Shown here: positions 25,786 through 33,873 of the stretch, piece after piece | How positions within the stretch are numbered: the first letter of the stretch is position 1 | Layout: the number at the start of each line of letters is the position of its first letter | NCBI RefSeq assembly: GCF_002157355.1 | Contig: NZ_LYMK01000003.1 | Span: 62,001-126,000, forward strand | DNA from: Variovorax sp. JS1663 | GTDB taxonomy: Bacteria > Pseudomonadota > Gammaproteobacteria > Burkholderiales > Burkholderiaceae_C | Reading direction: 5' to 3' | Length of the DNA: 64,000 nt | The notes under the pieces: model-generated | What the model was told of the DNA's origin: nothing | Seen by the model: only the letters and a program-made list of their open reading frames with translations | The model's database searches: none | Made by a program: the position numbers and the translations under genes

Positions 25786-27342
25786 CTAGATCTTCTTCCT
25801 TCCGGCCCAGTACGGTTCCTTCAGCAGGTTCTTCTGGATCTTGCCGATGGGTGTCTTGGGAAAGTCCTCGACGAAGCGCACCACCCGCGGGCGCTTGTGG
25901 CGCGCCAGCTTCTGCTCGCATTGGGCGAGGACGCGCGCCTCGTCCAGGCGGCTGCCGGGCTTGAGCTGGATGTACGCGGCCGGCACCTCGCCCCACTTCT
26001 CGTCCGGGATGCCGAAGACCGCGCATTCCGCCACCTCGGGCAGCTCGTACAGCACCTGCTCGATCTCCTTGGGATAGACGTTCTCGCCGCCGGAAATGAG
26101 CATGTCCTTGGCGCGATCGATCAGCGTGATGTAGCCCTCGGCATCCATCACGCCGACGTCGCCCGACAGGCCCCATCCCTCGCCGAGCCGGAAGAACTCG
26201 GCCGTCTGCCGCGGCTCGCCGTAGTAGCCGATCATCAGGTTGTCGCCGCGCGAGGCCACCTCGCCCAGCTCGCCCGGCTCGGCCGGCGTGCCGTCGGGGC
26301 GCAGCACCGCCACGTCCACGTTGTAGGGCTGGCGGCCCACCGTGCCCAGCTTGTCCCGCGCGCGCTGCCAGGGCAGGGCGGCGATCACGCCCATCTCCGA
26401 CTGGCCGTAGATCTGCGTCAGCCGCAGCTGCGGCAGGCGGCGCATCAGCTCCACCTGCACCCAGTCGGGCATGGGCGCGCCGGCGAAGGAGAGCTTGGTC
26501 CAGCTCTTCAGCTGGCGGTCTTCCAGGCCGGGCAGCATGGCCAGCGCATTGGCCTGCGTCGGCACCATGAAGGTGGCGGTGATGCGCTCGGCCTCCACCG
26601 CATCGACGAAGGCGGCGGGCGACCAGGGCGTGACGAAGACGGCGGTGGCGCCGACCAGGATGGCCGGCTGGAACATGATGTTGAGCGCCGCCACGTGGAA
26701 CAGCGGCGTGACGATCGCGACCACGTCGTCCGCCTCCAGGTGCTCCTCCACCGCCACCGTGTGGGCCGTGATGGCGCGCGCGCGGTGGTTCATCAGCACG
26801 CCCTTGGGATGGCCGGTGGTGCCGCCGGTGTAGGTCATGCAGAAGGCGTCCCGCTCGTCGATGACGACCGCGGGCGGCGTTTCGGGCTGCCCGTGGATGA
26901 AGCGGTCGAAGGCGATCGCGCCCGGCACCTCGCCGGCGCTGCCGCCGATCGAGACGTAGTGCCGGATGCCGGGGCAGGAAGCGCGCACCGCCGCCACCTT
27001 GTCGGCGAACTGCGCGTCGTAGATCAGCACCCGCGTCTCGGACTTGGCGAGCACGTAGCCCAGCTCGTCCGGCGCGTAGAGCACCGAGATGTTGTTGATC
27101 ACGCAGCCCGAGCGCGCCACGCCGAAGAACACCGCGCCGTAGGCTGGCAGGTTGCGGCACAGCATGGAGACCACCGAGCCTTTGGGCAGGCCCAGTGCCA
27201 GCACGGCGTGCGCGACCCGATCGGCCATGGCATCGAGCTCGCGGTAGAGCACGCGCTGGCTGCGCTGCGGTCCGCAGAACACGATGGCCGGCTTGTCGGG
27301 GAATCGGTGCGCCGAGCGGCGCAGCATGTCTCCAGTCAGCAT
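25786..27342 (-). CDS. Acyl-CoA ligase (AMP-binding, class I adenylate-forming)
   Basis: A 518-residue acid:CoA ligase. The P-loop-like [13 protein letters not shown], the A5 motif YGQSEMG, the A7 motif [21 protein letters not shown] and the C-terminal catalytic lysine region [14 protein letters not shown] are all present. It activates a fatty or aromatic acid with ATP and CoA. It is the first gene of a four-gene operon and is divergent from an IclR regulator across a 19-bp palindrome. Confidence 0.92.
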   Translation of the reverse strand: MLTGDMLRRSAHRFPDKPAIVFCGPQRSQRVLYRELDAMADRVAHAVLALGLPKGSVVSMLCRNLPAYGAVFFGVARSGCVINNISVLYAPDELGYVLAKSETRVLIYDAQFADKVAAVRASCPGIRHYVSIGGSAGEVPGAIAFDRFIHGQPETPPAVVIDERDAFCMTYTGGTTGHPKGVLMNHRARAITAHTVAVEEHLEADDVVAIVTPLFHVAALNIMFQPAILVGATAVFVTPWSPAAFVDAVEAERITATFMVPTQANALAMLPGLEDRQLKSWTKLSFAGAPMPDWVQVELMRRLPQLRLTQIYGQSEMGVIAALPWQRARDKLGTVGRQPYNVDVAVLRPDGTPAEPGELGEVASRGDNLMIGYYGEPRQTAEFFRLGEGWGLSGDVGVMDAEGYITLIDRAKDMLISGGENVYPKEIEQVLYELPEVAECAVFGIPDEKWGEVPAAYIQLKPGSRLDEARVLAQCEQKLARHKRPRVVRFVEDFPKTPIGKIQKNLLKEPYWAGRKKI

Positions 27343-27371
27343 GCTCGAAGCCTTTACGAGATGCGAAAATT

Positions 27372-27390
27372 ATTTACGTTTAGCGTAAAT
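27372..27390. promoter_or_regulatory. IclR-type operator palindrome
   Basis: ATTTACG-tttag-CGTAAAT is a perfect inverted repeat in an AT-rich patch 30 bp upstream of the acyl-CoA ligase start and 107 bp upstream of iclR. Its size and symmetry fit IclR-family operators. It probably overlaps the ligase promoter. Confidence 0.55.
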
Positions 27391-27497
27391 GCTGTGGCAC
27401 CCCGGTGTCAATCCGAGGACGCCCGGCGGGCTGCGATCTCGTACAGTCGGCCCGGGATGAACGAACAAGAATTCCCGAGAGACAGGAGGACACCGCG

Positions 27498-28331
27498 ATG
27501 AACAAGACACCCCAGGCCGGCGTGCAGTCCGTTGAGAACGGCCTGGACCTGATGCTGATCGTGGCCCACCACCGGCGCCCGATGAAGATCACCGACATCG
27601 CCGAACAGGCCGGCATCGCGCCCAGCAAGGCGCACCGCTACCTGGTGAGCTTCCTGCGCACCGGCTTCCTGGCGCAGGACCCGGAGACGGGCCTCTACGG
27701 GATGGGCCCGGTGGCGCTGGAGTTCAGCCTGTCGTGCCTCGCGACCATCGAGCCCATCTCGCTGGCCACCCGCGCGGCCGAGGGGCTGTGCCGGGCGCTC
27801 GGCCACACGGTGGCGGTGTCGGTCTGGGGCAGCTTCGGGCCCACGGTGGTGCGCTGGGAGCAGCCGGCGCTGCCGGTGATGGTCAACATCGGGCTGGGCT
27901 CGGTGTTCCCGCTGGACCGCTCGGCCACCGGCCGCGTGTTCGCGGCCTTCCTGCCGCCCGAGCAGCTCAAGGCGCACCAGGCCCCGGCTGGCGCGCAGGC
28001 ACGGCATGAGCCGCACGGCCGTTCCGAAGGCGACCGCAGCCGCAGGCGGAGTTATTCCAGTGAGCCGCCGGCGGAGACCGTGGAGACGGTGGAACAGGTG
28101 CGCGAGCGCGGCATGGCGCGCGCCATAGGCGACTTCATGGCCGGCATGAGCGCCTTCGCCGCGCCGGTGTTCGACGACCGGGGCCGGCTGGTGCTGGCCA
28201 TCACGGTGCTGGGCTACAAGGCCGGCTTCGATCACCGCTGGAGCGGGCCGGTGGCCAACGCGCTGCGCGAGGCGGCCCAGACGCTGTCGCGCACCCTGGG
28301 CCACCAGCACGAGCGGCTGGCGTTGGGCTGA
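27498..28331 (+). CDS. IclR-family transcriptional regulator
   Basis: A 277-residue IclR protein with an N-terminal wHTH (MKITDIAEQAGIAPSKAHRYLVSFLRTGFL, ~32-61) and an effector-binding domain (RGMARAIGDFMAGMSAFAAPVFDDRG). The ATG at 27498 is preceded by AGGAGGA. Between residues ~160 and 190 a hydrophilic Arg/Ser/Glu-rich stretch (HEPHGRSEGDRSRRRSYSS) replaces the usual helical linker, possibly an insertion. It most likely controls the divergent acyl-CoA ligase operon. Confidence 0.88.
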   Translation: MNKTPQAGVQSVENGLDLMLIVAHHRRPMKITDIAEQAGIAPSKAHRYLVSFLRTGFLAQDPETGLYGMGPVALEFSLSCLATIEPISLATRAAEGLCRALGHTVAVSVWGSFGPTVVRWEQPALPVMVNIGLGSVFPLDRSATGRVFAAFLPPEQLKAHQAPAGAQARHEPHGRSEGDRSRRRSYSSEPPAETVETVEQVRERGMARAIGDFMAGMSAFAAPVFDDRGRLVLAITVLGYKAGFDHRWSGPVANALREAAQTLSRTLGHQHERLALG

Positions 28332-28346
28332 GCGGCAGGGCGCGGT

Positions 28347-28983
28347 TCAGGCCTGGCGTCCCGCCAGGGCTGCATGCGCTCCGGCCCCCAGCGGCACCAG
28401 CCAGTCGAACAGAAGCCGGCGGAACGCCGCATCCCAATCGGGATGCGAGAGCGCGTGATCCGCCCCGTCGATGGTTTCCACGCGCAGCGAGCGCGCGGTT
28501 GTCCGCGGGCTTCAGCCGCAGCAGGCGGTAGACCGCGAGATCGTCCTTGTCCAGGTCTTCCTTGGGCCGCGGCCAGCCGTCGTCGCGGTACAGCGCCGGC
28601 GCCCTCAGCGCCAACCAGCGCACCGGCCGAAGGCGAGTCGCCAACGCAGCCAGGTAGGCGCCGTAGCTGACGCCCACCATGCCGATCGCGTTGCGCGCCA
28701 CGCCCGGCTCGGCGGCCAGCGCATCGAAGGCGGCCGGCACGTCCTGCAGGTTGTCCTCGCGCGTGACCGACATGCGCTGGGCACGGGTCCATTCGGCGTT
28801 CGGCAGGTCGACCAGGCGGCAGGCCCAGCCGTCGGCGCAGAGCGCCTGCTCGAGCGTGCGGTAGCGCTCGCGGTGGTTGTCATCCCAGCCCGGCACCAGC
28901 AGCAGGCCGGGCCGGGGCGCGCCGGCGGCCTGATGGGCGTCTCTACAATGCGGGCCCTTTGCACTCTGCCCGGTACCGCGCAC
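28347..28983 (-). pseudogene. Alpha/beta hydrolase with internal deletion and frameshift
   Basis: The first two thirds encode a hydrolase (GLLLVPGWDDNHRERYRTLE...GMVGVSYGAYLAAL with nucleophile Ser...LRAPALYRDDGWPRPKEDL...LKPADNRA). Near 28500 the frame changes to RSLRVETIDGADHALSHPDW and onward, ending FDWLVPLGAGAHAALAGRQA. About 35 residues carrying the acid-residue loop usually found between PADN and ARSL are missing and the junction is out of frame. The gene should therefore be inactive. The N-terminus also looks short. Confidence 0.7.
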
Positions 28984-28985
28984 CC

Positions 28986-29828
28986 ATGGACATCGTCGTC
29001 AACGAAGAACTCAAGGCCTACATCGACCCGTTGTCGCCGGAAGAATACGAAGCGCTGGAGCGCAGCATCCTCGACGAAGGCTGCCGCGACGCACTGATCC
29101 TGTGGGGCGACGTGCTGGTGGACGGGCACAACCGCTACGGCATCTGCCGCAAACACGGCCTGCCCTTCCAGACGGTGCAGAACACGCGCTTCCGCTCCAT
29201 CGAGGACGTGCACCTCTGGATGATCGACCAACACCTGGGCCGGCGCAGCCTCTCGGACTTCCAGCGCGGCGTGCTGGCGCTGCGCAAGAAGGAGATCGTG
29301 GCGGACCGGCGCACGCGCGCGGCCGCCGCACCCGCGCCCGAGGCGGCGCCCCAGGCGGAGGAGGCACCCGCTTCCGCGCCTGCGGCCATCGGCGCGGACG
29401 CCGCACCGCTCGACAGCCGCGAGGCCGTGGCCCGTGCCGCGCGCCTGCGCAGCAGCCAGGTCGTGATGATCGAGAAGATCCAGAAGCAGGCCGCGCCGGA
29501 ACTGGTGCAGGCGGTCCGCTCCGGCACCATCTCGATCAACGCCGCGGCCGCGGTCGCCAGCCTGCCGGCCGAGGAGCAGGTGGCGGCCGTCGCCGCCGGC
29601 AAGGACGAGCTCAAGCAGGCCGCCAAGCGCGTGCGCGAATCCAGGCGCAAGCCGCGCGAGGAGGGGGAGGAAACGCAGAAGGAGGCCGCGCAGCCCGAGG
29701 ATGAGCTGCAGACCCTGCGCCGCCGCGTGGCCGAGCTCACCGCCGAGAACGAGGCGCTTCGCCGGCAGCTCGCCGCGCTGCAGTCGGGCGAGGCGGAGCA
29801 GGGCGCCGCGCTGTCCGCGCCGTTCTGA
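28986..29828 (+). CDS. Orphan ParB-like (ParB/Srx fold) protein
   Basis: A 280-residue protein. An N-terminal ParB/sulfiredoxin-like domain (LWGDVLVDGHNRYGICRKHG, ~40-59) leads into a helical segment (RRSLSDFQRGVLALRKKEI), an Ala/Pro-rich linker (~105-135), an HTH-like region (RLRSSQVVMIEKIQKQ...AVRSGTISINAAAAVASLP) and a C-terminal coiled coil (LQTLRRRVAELTAENEALRRQLAALQ). No ParA partner or parS site is visible. Similar chromosomal partition-related proteins are known in Comamonadaceae. It could be a DNA-binding regulator rather than a segregation factor. Confidence 0.8.
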   Translation: MDIVVNEELKAYIDPLSPEEYEALERSILDEGCRDALILWGDVLVDGHNRYGICRKHGLPFQTVQNTRFRSIEDVHLWMIDQHLGRRSLSDFQRGVLALRKKEIVADRRTRAAAAPAPEAAPQAEEAPASAPAAIGADAAPLDSREAVARAARLRSSQVVMIEKIQKQAAPELVQAVRSGTISINAAAAVASLPAEEQVAAVAAGKDELKQAAKRVRESRRKPREEGEETQKEAAQPEDELQTLRRRVAELTAENEALRRQLAALQSGEAEQGAALSAPF

Positions 29829-29833
29829 CGGGC

Positions 29834-30829
29834 TCACTCGAGCCGCATCTGCAGCGCGTCGATCGCGCGCTTCCACACCGCCCGGTCCTCGCGGATCAGC
29901 GTACCGAAGGCCTCCGGCGTCATCGCCATCGGCGCGGTGCCGTCCGCTGTCATGAAGCCGATGACCTCCGGTTGCGCGAGTACCTGGTTGAAGGCAGCGT
30001 TGAGCCGCCGGATCACGGCCTCGGGCGTGCCGGCCGGCGCGACCAGCCCGTACCAGATGGACAGGCCGAGTTCCGGAAAGCCCGCCTCTTCCACCGTGGG
30101 AATGCCCGGCACCGCCGGCACGCGCTGGCGGCTGGTCACCGCCAGCCCGCGCAGCTCGCCGGCGTTGACGCGCGCCACCGAGGTCGAGATGCCGTCGAAG
30201 TAGAGATGGATGTCGCCGCGCGCCAGCGCCAGCATCGCCTGGCCGGAGCTCTGGTAGTGGATCGACACCAGGCCCGGTGCGCGTTTCTCGAGCAGGCCGC
30301 CCAGCATGTGGTTGGAGCTGCCCACGCCCAGCGTGCCGTAGTTCACCATGCCGGGATGCGCCTGGGCATAGGCCGGCAGCTCGCGCAGCGAGGCGATCGG
30401 CGACTGCCGGTTGACGCCGAGCATGAAGGGCACGGCCTGCAGCGCGGCCACCGGCACCAGCTTGTCGGGTGCGTAGGCCAGATTGCGCTGCAGGTTCGGG
30501 TTGACTGCCAGCGTGGTGGAAGTGGCGAGCAACAGCGTGTGCCCGTCGGGCGGCGCGTTCTGCACGGCGAGCGCGCCGATGGCGGTGGCCGCGCCGGTCT
30601 TGTTCTCGACCACGATGGGCTGGCCCAGGATGTCCTTGGCCCGTTCGGCGATGCGGCGCGTGACGATGTCCGCGCCGCCGCCGGCCGGGTAGGGCACGAC
30701 GATGCGGATCGGCGTGCCGGTCGCGCCCTGCGCCCAGGCGGCCGCGCCCGCGGCGGCCAGCGCCGCTGCGAGGAAGGCCCGGCACCAGATCCTGCGGGCC
30801 GTTGGGGTCGGAGAGGTCGAAGGCGTCAT
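29834..30829 (-). CDS. Bug-family (TTT) periplasmic solute-binding receptor
   Basis: A 331-residue exported receptor. The signal region (ARRIWCRAFLAAALAAAGAAAWAQG) precedes IRIVVPYPAGGGADIVTRRIAERAKDILGQ and TLLLATSTTLAVNPNL, all standard Bug features. It follows the 2OG oxygenase on the same strand by 31 bp and is likely cotranscribed with it, suggesting that it delivers the oxygenase substrate or a precursor. No TctAB is nearby. Confidence 0.9.
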   Translation of the reverse strand: MTPSTSPTPTARRIWCRAFLAAALAAAGAAAWAQGATGTPIRIVVPYPAGGGADIVTRRIAERAKDILGQPIVVENKTGAATAIGALAVQNAPPDGHTLLLATSTTLAVNPNLQRNLAYAPDKLVPVAALQAVPFMLGVNRQSPIASLRELPAYAQAHPGMVNYGTLGVGSSNHMLGGLLEKRAPGLVSIHYQSSGQAMLALARGDIHLYFDGISTSVARVNAGELRGLAVTSRQRVPAVPGIPTVEEAGFPELGLSIWYGLVAPAGTPEAVIRRLNAAFNQVLAQPEVIGFMTADGTAPMAMTPEAFGTLIREDRAVWKRAIDALQMRLE

Positions 30830-30860
30830 GGCGGCAACTCCTGGAAGCGGGCGGGGTGTG

Positions 30861-31865
30861 CTACTTGTCCTTGGCGTAGGTCGCCGCGTAGCGGTCGGCC
30901 AGCAGCTGGCCGGAGGCGATCGGGCTGTGGCGGGCACCGTCCCCCACGCAGCTCGGAATGCACTCGATCAGCGCGTCGTAGTTGGGCATGCAGAAATAGG
31001 GAATCGACAGCCGCCGTGCGCGCGCACCCGCACCCTCGGGCGGATTCACCACCCGGTGCATCGTGGAGACGAAGCGGTCGTTGGTCCAGCGCATCATGAT
31101 GTCGCCGATGTTGATCACGAAGGCGCCCGCGATCTTCGGCACGTCGAGCCAGCCGCCCTCGGGCAGCTGAACCTGCAGGCCGCCGGGCGCGTCGTCGACC
31201 TTCAGCACCGTGATGGCCGTGGTGTCGGAATGCGCGCCGGAGCGCTCCTCGCCCTTCTCCGGCGGCCGCTCGAGCGCCGGGTAGTGGATGGTGCGCAGGA
31301 TGCTGGTGTGGCGGTCGATGCGCGATGCGAAGTAGGCGGGATCGAGGTCCAGCACCTCGGCGAAGATGCGCAGGATGCCGGCGGACAGCCGCTCCATCTC
31401 GCGGTAGTAGGCCGTCATCGCCGGGCGCAGCGCCGCGGGCTGCTCGGGCCAGAGGTTGGGCGCGAAGTTGTTGCCGGCCTCGGGGCGCGTGTAGTACGGG
31501 TCGTCGCCCACGTCCAGCGGGCCGATGGCGAAGCTCTCGTGCAGCGAGGGCTTGAGCGTCGGGTCGATGTGCTTGCCGATGGTCTTCACGCCCATCGCGC
31601 CGTAGCCCTTGTAGGCCGTGCCGACGGGCTTGCGGATGCGGTTCTTCTCTTCCAGCGGCAGGTCGAAGAAGGCGAGCGCTTCGCGGTACAGGTCGTCGAT
31701 CACCGCGTCGGGCACGCCGTGGCCGGTCACGACCAGGAAGCCGAGGCCTTCGCAGGCCCGCTGCACCGCCGCGGCCACCTCGCGACGGCCGGCTGGCGAG
31801 CCGCTGAAGAAAGGTTGGATGTCGATCACGGGGATGGCGTCGACGCGGTCCATGACGAGGCTCAT
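30861..31865 (-). CDS. 2-oxoglutarate/Fe(II)-dependent oxygenase (isopenicillin N synthase-like)
   Basis: A 334-residue non-haem iron oxygenase. The facial triad is H212, D214 (GAHSDTT) and H270 (STMHRVV), and R285-x-S287 (RRLS) is the 2-oxoglutarate-binding motif. The N-terminal DIOX_N segment (IPVIDIQPFFSG) is present. It probably hydroxylates or cleaves a small organic compound. A Bug receptor follows and a LysR gene is divergent, which suggests a substrate-induced uptake-oxidation unit. Confidence 0.9.
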   Translation of the reverse strand: MSLVMDRVDAIPVIDIQPFFSGSPAGRREVAAAVQRACEGLGFLVVTGHGVPDAVIDDLYREALAFFDLPLEEKNRIRKPVGTAYKGYGAMGVKTIGKHIDPTLKPSLHESFAIGPLDVGDDPYYTRPEAGNNFAPNLWPEQPAALRPAMTAYYREMERLSAGILRIFAEVLDLDPAYFASRIDRHTSILRTIHYPALERPPEKGEERSGAHSDTTAITVLKVDDAPGGLQVQLPEGGWLDVPKIAGAFVINIGDIMMRWTNDRFVSTMHRVVNPPEGAGARARRLSIPYFCMPNYDALIECIPSCVGDGARHSPIASGQLLADRYAATYAKDK

Positions 31866-31879
31866 GCTGTCTCCTGGAA

Positions 31880-31897
31880 TTGGATCGATTGGATCGA
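31880..31897. repeat. Tandem 9-bp repeat in oxygenase/LysR divergent promoter
   Basis: TTGGATCGA occurs twice head to tail, with a partial third copy (TTG), 15 bp upstream of the oxygenase start in the 121-bp divergent gap. Direct repeats at this position could be LysR contacts or a slippage-prone tract affecting expression. Confidence 0.4.
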
Positions 31898-31986
31898 TTG
31901 CATTGAGAATGGCGGCGCCATGCCGCCTGCGTGCGATCGATGCTAGTGGCGGCACCTGCCTCCGGGCCCCGGCGGCATGAATATGG

Positions 31987-32961
31987 ATGAAACCCGGTAT
32001 GAAACCCATGAATGGCGCACCGGCCTCGCACCGGCACCCGCTGCGGGGCCGCCCCTTCGGCGTGGAGATCCAGCACCTGCTCGCCTTCCTCGCCATCTAC
32101 GAGGAGCGCCAGGTCACGCTGGCTGCGCGGCGCCTGGGCCGCACGCAGTCGGCGCTGAGCCATTCGCTGGCGCGCCTGCGCGAACTGCTGCGCGACGAGC
32201 TCTTCGTGCTGCGCGGCGGCGAAATGTGGCCGACCCAGGTCGCGCAGCAGCTCCACCCCACCATCCAGGAGGCCGTGACGCTGATCGACTCGCTGCACGA
32301 GGAGCGCCGCCTCTTCGACCCGCTGCACGACGGCTTCGAGCTGCGCATCGGGATGACGGACTATGCCGAGAAGGTTTTCTCGCCGCGCCTCTGGATGGCC
32401 CTGGAGCGCCGCGCGCCGGGCGTGCGCCTGACCGTGCGCGCCATCGATCGCTACGCCGCCGAAGGCATGCTGCTGGGCGACGCGATCGACATGGCGATCG
32501 TCGGCAACCCGGTGCTGGCCGATCCCGCCATCCAGTGCGATGAGCTCCTGGCCGATCCCTACGTGGTCGCGTGTGCGCGGCGAGCGCACGACGCCCTCAT
32601 GGACCTGCCTGCCTACCTTGCGGCGCCGCACCTGCGCGTGGCGGTCGGGCAGGGGGAGTACAGCGCCGTCGATGCGGTGCTGAAGGCCGCCGGGCACCGG
32701 CGCGACATCCGCTGCATCGTCCCCAGCTTCCTGCGCGTGCCGGCCATGCTGGAAGGCTCGGCCCTGGTGGCCACGCTCGCGCAGGGTGTGTTCTCCGATC
32801 TCGAAGGCGCCGCCCGCGCGGCCATCGCGCTGCAGCCTCCGCCGTTCGAGATCGATCCCGTGCGCATCGTGCTGCTGTCGCCGGGCGCGGCGCGGGCCTC
32901 GAGCGCGCAGCGCTGGGTGCGTGATCTGGTGTTGGGGCTGGGCGGATCGAGGCCTTCGTAG
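31987..32961 (+). CDS. LysR-family transcriptional regulator
   Basis: A 324-residue LysR of the NodD/LinR type, with HTH HLLAFLAIYEERQVTLAARRLGRTQSALSHSLARLRELL (~residues 30-68) and a typical effector domain. Several in-frame ATGs (31987, 31999, 32008) begin with MKP repeats, and the exact start is uncertain. It is divergent from the 2OG oxygenase and is its likely activator. Confidence 0.88.
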   Translation: MKPGMKPMNGAPASHRHPLRGRPFGVEIQHLLAFLAIYEERQVTLAARRLGRTQSALSHSLARLRELLRDELFVLRGGEMWPTQVAQQLHPTIQEAVTLIDSLHEERRLFDPLHDGFELRIGMTDYAEKVFSPRLWMALERRAPGVRLTVRAIDRYAAEGMLLGDAIDMAIVGNPVLADPAIQCDELLADPYVVACARRAHDALMDLPAYLAAPHLRVAVGQGEYSAVDAVLKAAGHRRDIRCIVPSFLRVPAMLEGSALVATLAQGVFSDLEGAARAAIALQPPPFEIDPVRIVLLSPGAARASSAQRWVRDLVLGLGGSRPS

Positions 32962-33159
32962 GGGAGCGGGGCTGCCAGTGTCGTCTCGGCGGGGACCGGA
33001 TGGAGCGTGCCCAGCGATCCAGAACAAGATGCCGGCAGCCGAGGCATTACGCAATCCTGTGCCTTGAAAGGCCGGCAGTTCAGCGCGCAGGAGCGCGATG
33101 CCGCTCTTATGCTCGTCGCGACCAGGATTCTTCCTCCACCTCGCCACGGATTCCAGCCC

Positions 33160-33873
33160 ATGCAACTTCAAGATTTCAAGGTTCTGACCTTCGACGTCGT
33201 CGGCACGCTGATCGACTTCGAAGGCGGCATGCTCGCCTACCTGCGCGCTGCCGTGCCCGATTCACAGGTCACCGACGAAGACTTCCTCGCCGCCTACCGC
33301 CGCGCGCGCGCCGACGACAAGGCGACCTGGTATCCCGACGACCTGGAGCGTTGCTGGCATGTCGTCGCATCGAAGCTGGGCCTGCCCGACACCGATGCGC
33401 TGGCGCGCGGCCTGCGCGATTCGGTGGCGCAATGGCCGGCCTTCCCCGACTCGGTGGAGGCATTGAAGCGCCTGCGCAAGCACTACAAGCTGGTCACCAT
33501 GACCAATGCCCAGCAATGGGCCCTGGCCCATTTCGACCGGACGCTGGGCTCGCCCTTCGACATGCTGCTCAGCTGCGACGACGCGCTGTGCGAGAAGCCC
33601 GACCCGCGCTACTTTGCCTATGCGCGAGGCCGCTACGAGGGCGCGTGGGGTTGCAGGCAGGCCGACAACCTGCACGTGGCGCAGAGCCAGTACCACGACA
33701 TCGGCGTGTCCAGGCGCCTGGGCATCACCACCTGCTGGATCGAGCGCCGCCACGGGCAGGAGGGCAGCGGCGGCACGCTCGAATCCGAGCGCACGGAGCC
33801 CGACTACCACTTCCACACCCTGGCCCAGCTGGCCGACGCGGCCGACGCGGCTTTCGCCAAGGCCGGGCGTTGA
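33160..33873 (+). CDS. HAD-superfamily hydrolase (haloacid dehalogenase type II-like)
   Basis: A 237-residue HAD enzyme. The nucleophile D12 lies in FDVVGTL, the motif II Thr in MTNAQQW, a Lys near CEKPDPRYF, and the conserved ASQYHD-like signature reads VAQSQYHDI. Type II 2-haloacid dehalogenases share this pattern, but many relatives are phosphatases of unknown substrate. The stop codon overlaps the TTG start of the M20 amidohydrolase (TTGA), so the two are translationally coupled. Confidence 0.85.
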   Translation: MQLQDFKVLTFDVVGTLIDFEGGMLAYLRAAVPDSQVTDEDFLAAYRRARADDKATWYPDDLERCWHVVASKLGLPDTDALARGLRDSVAQWPAFPDSVEALKRLRKHYKLVTMTNAQQWALAHFDRTLGSPFDMLLSCDDALCEKPDPRYFAYARGRYEGAWGCRQADNLHVAQSQYHDIGVSRRLGITTCWIERRHGQEGSGGTLESERTEPDYHFHTLAQLADAADAAFAKAGR

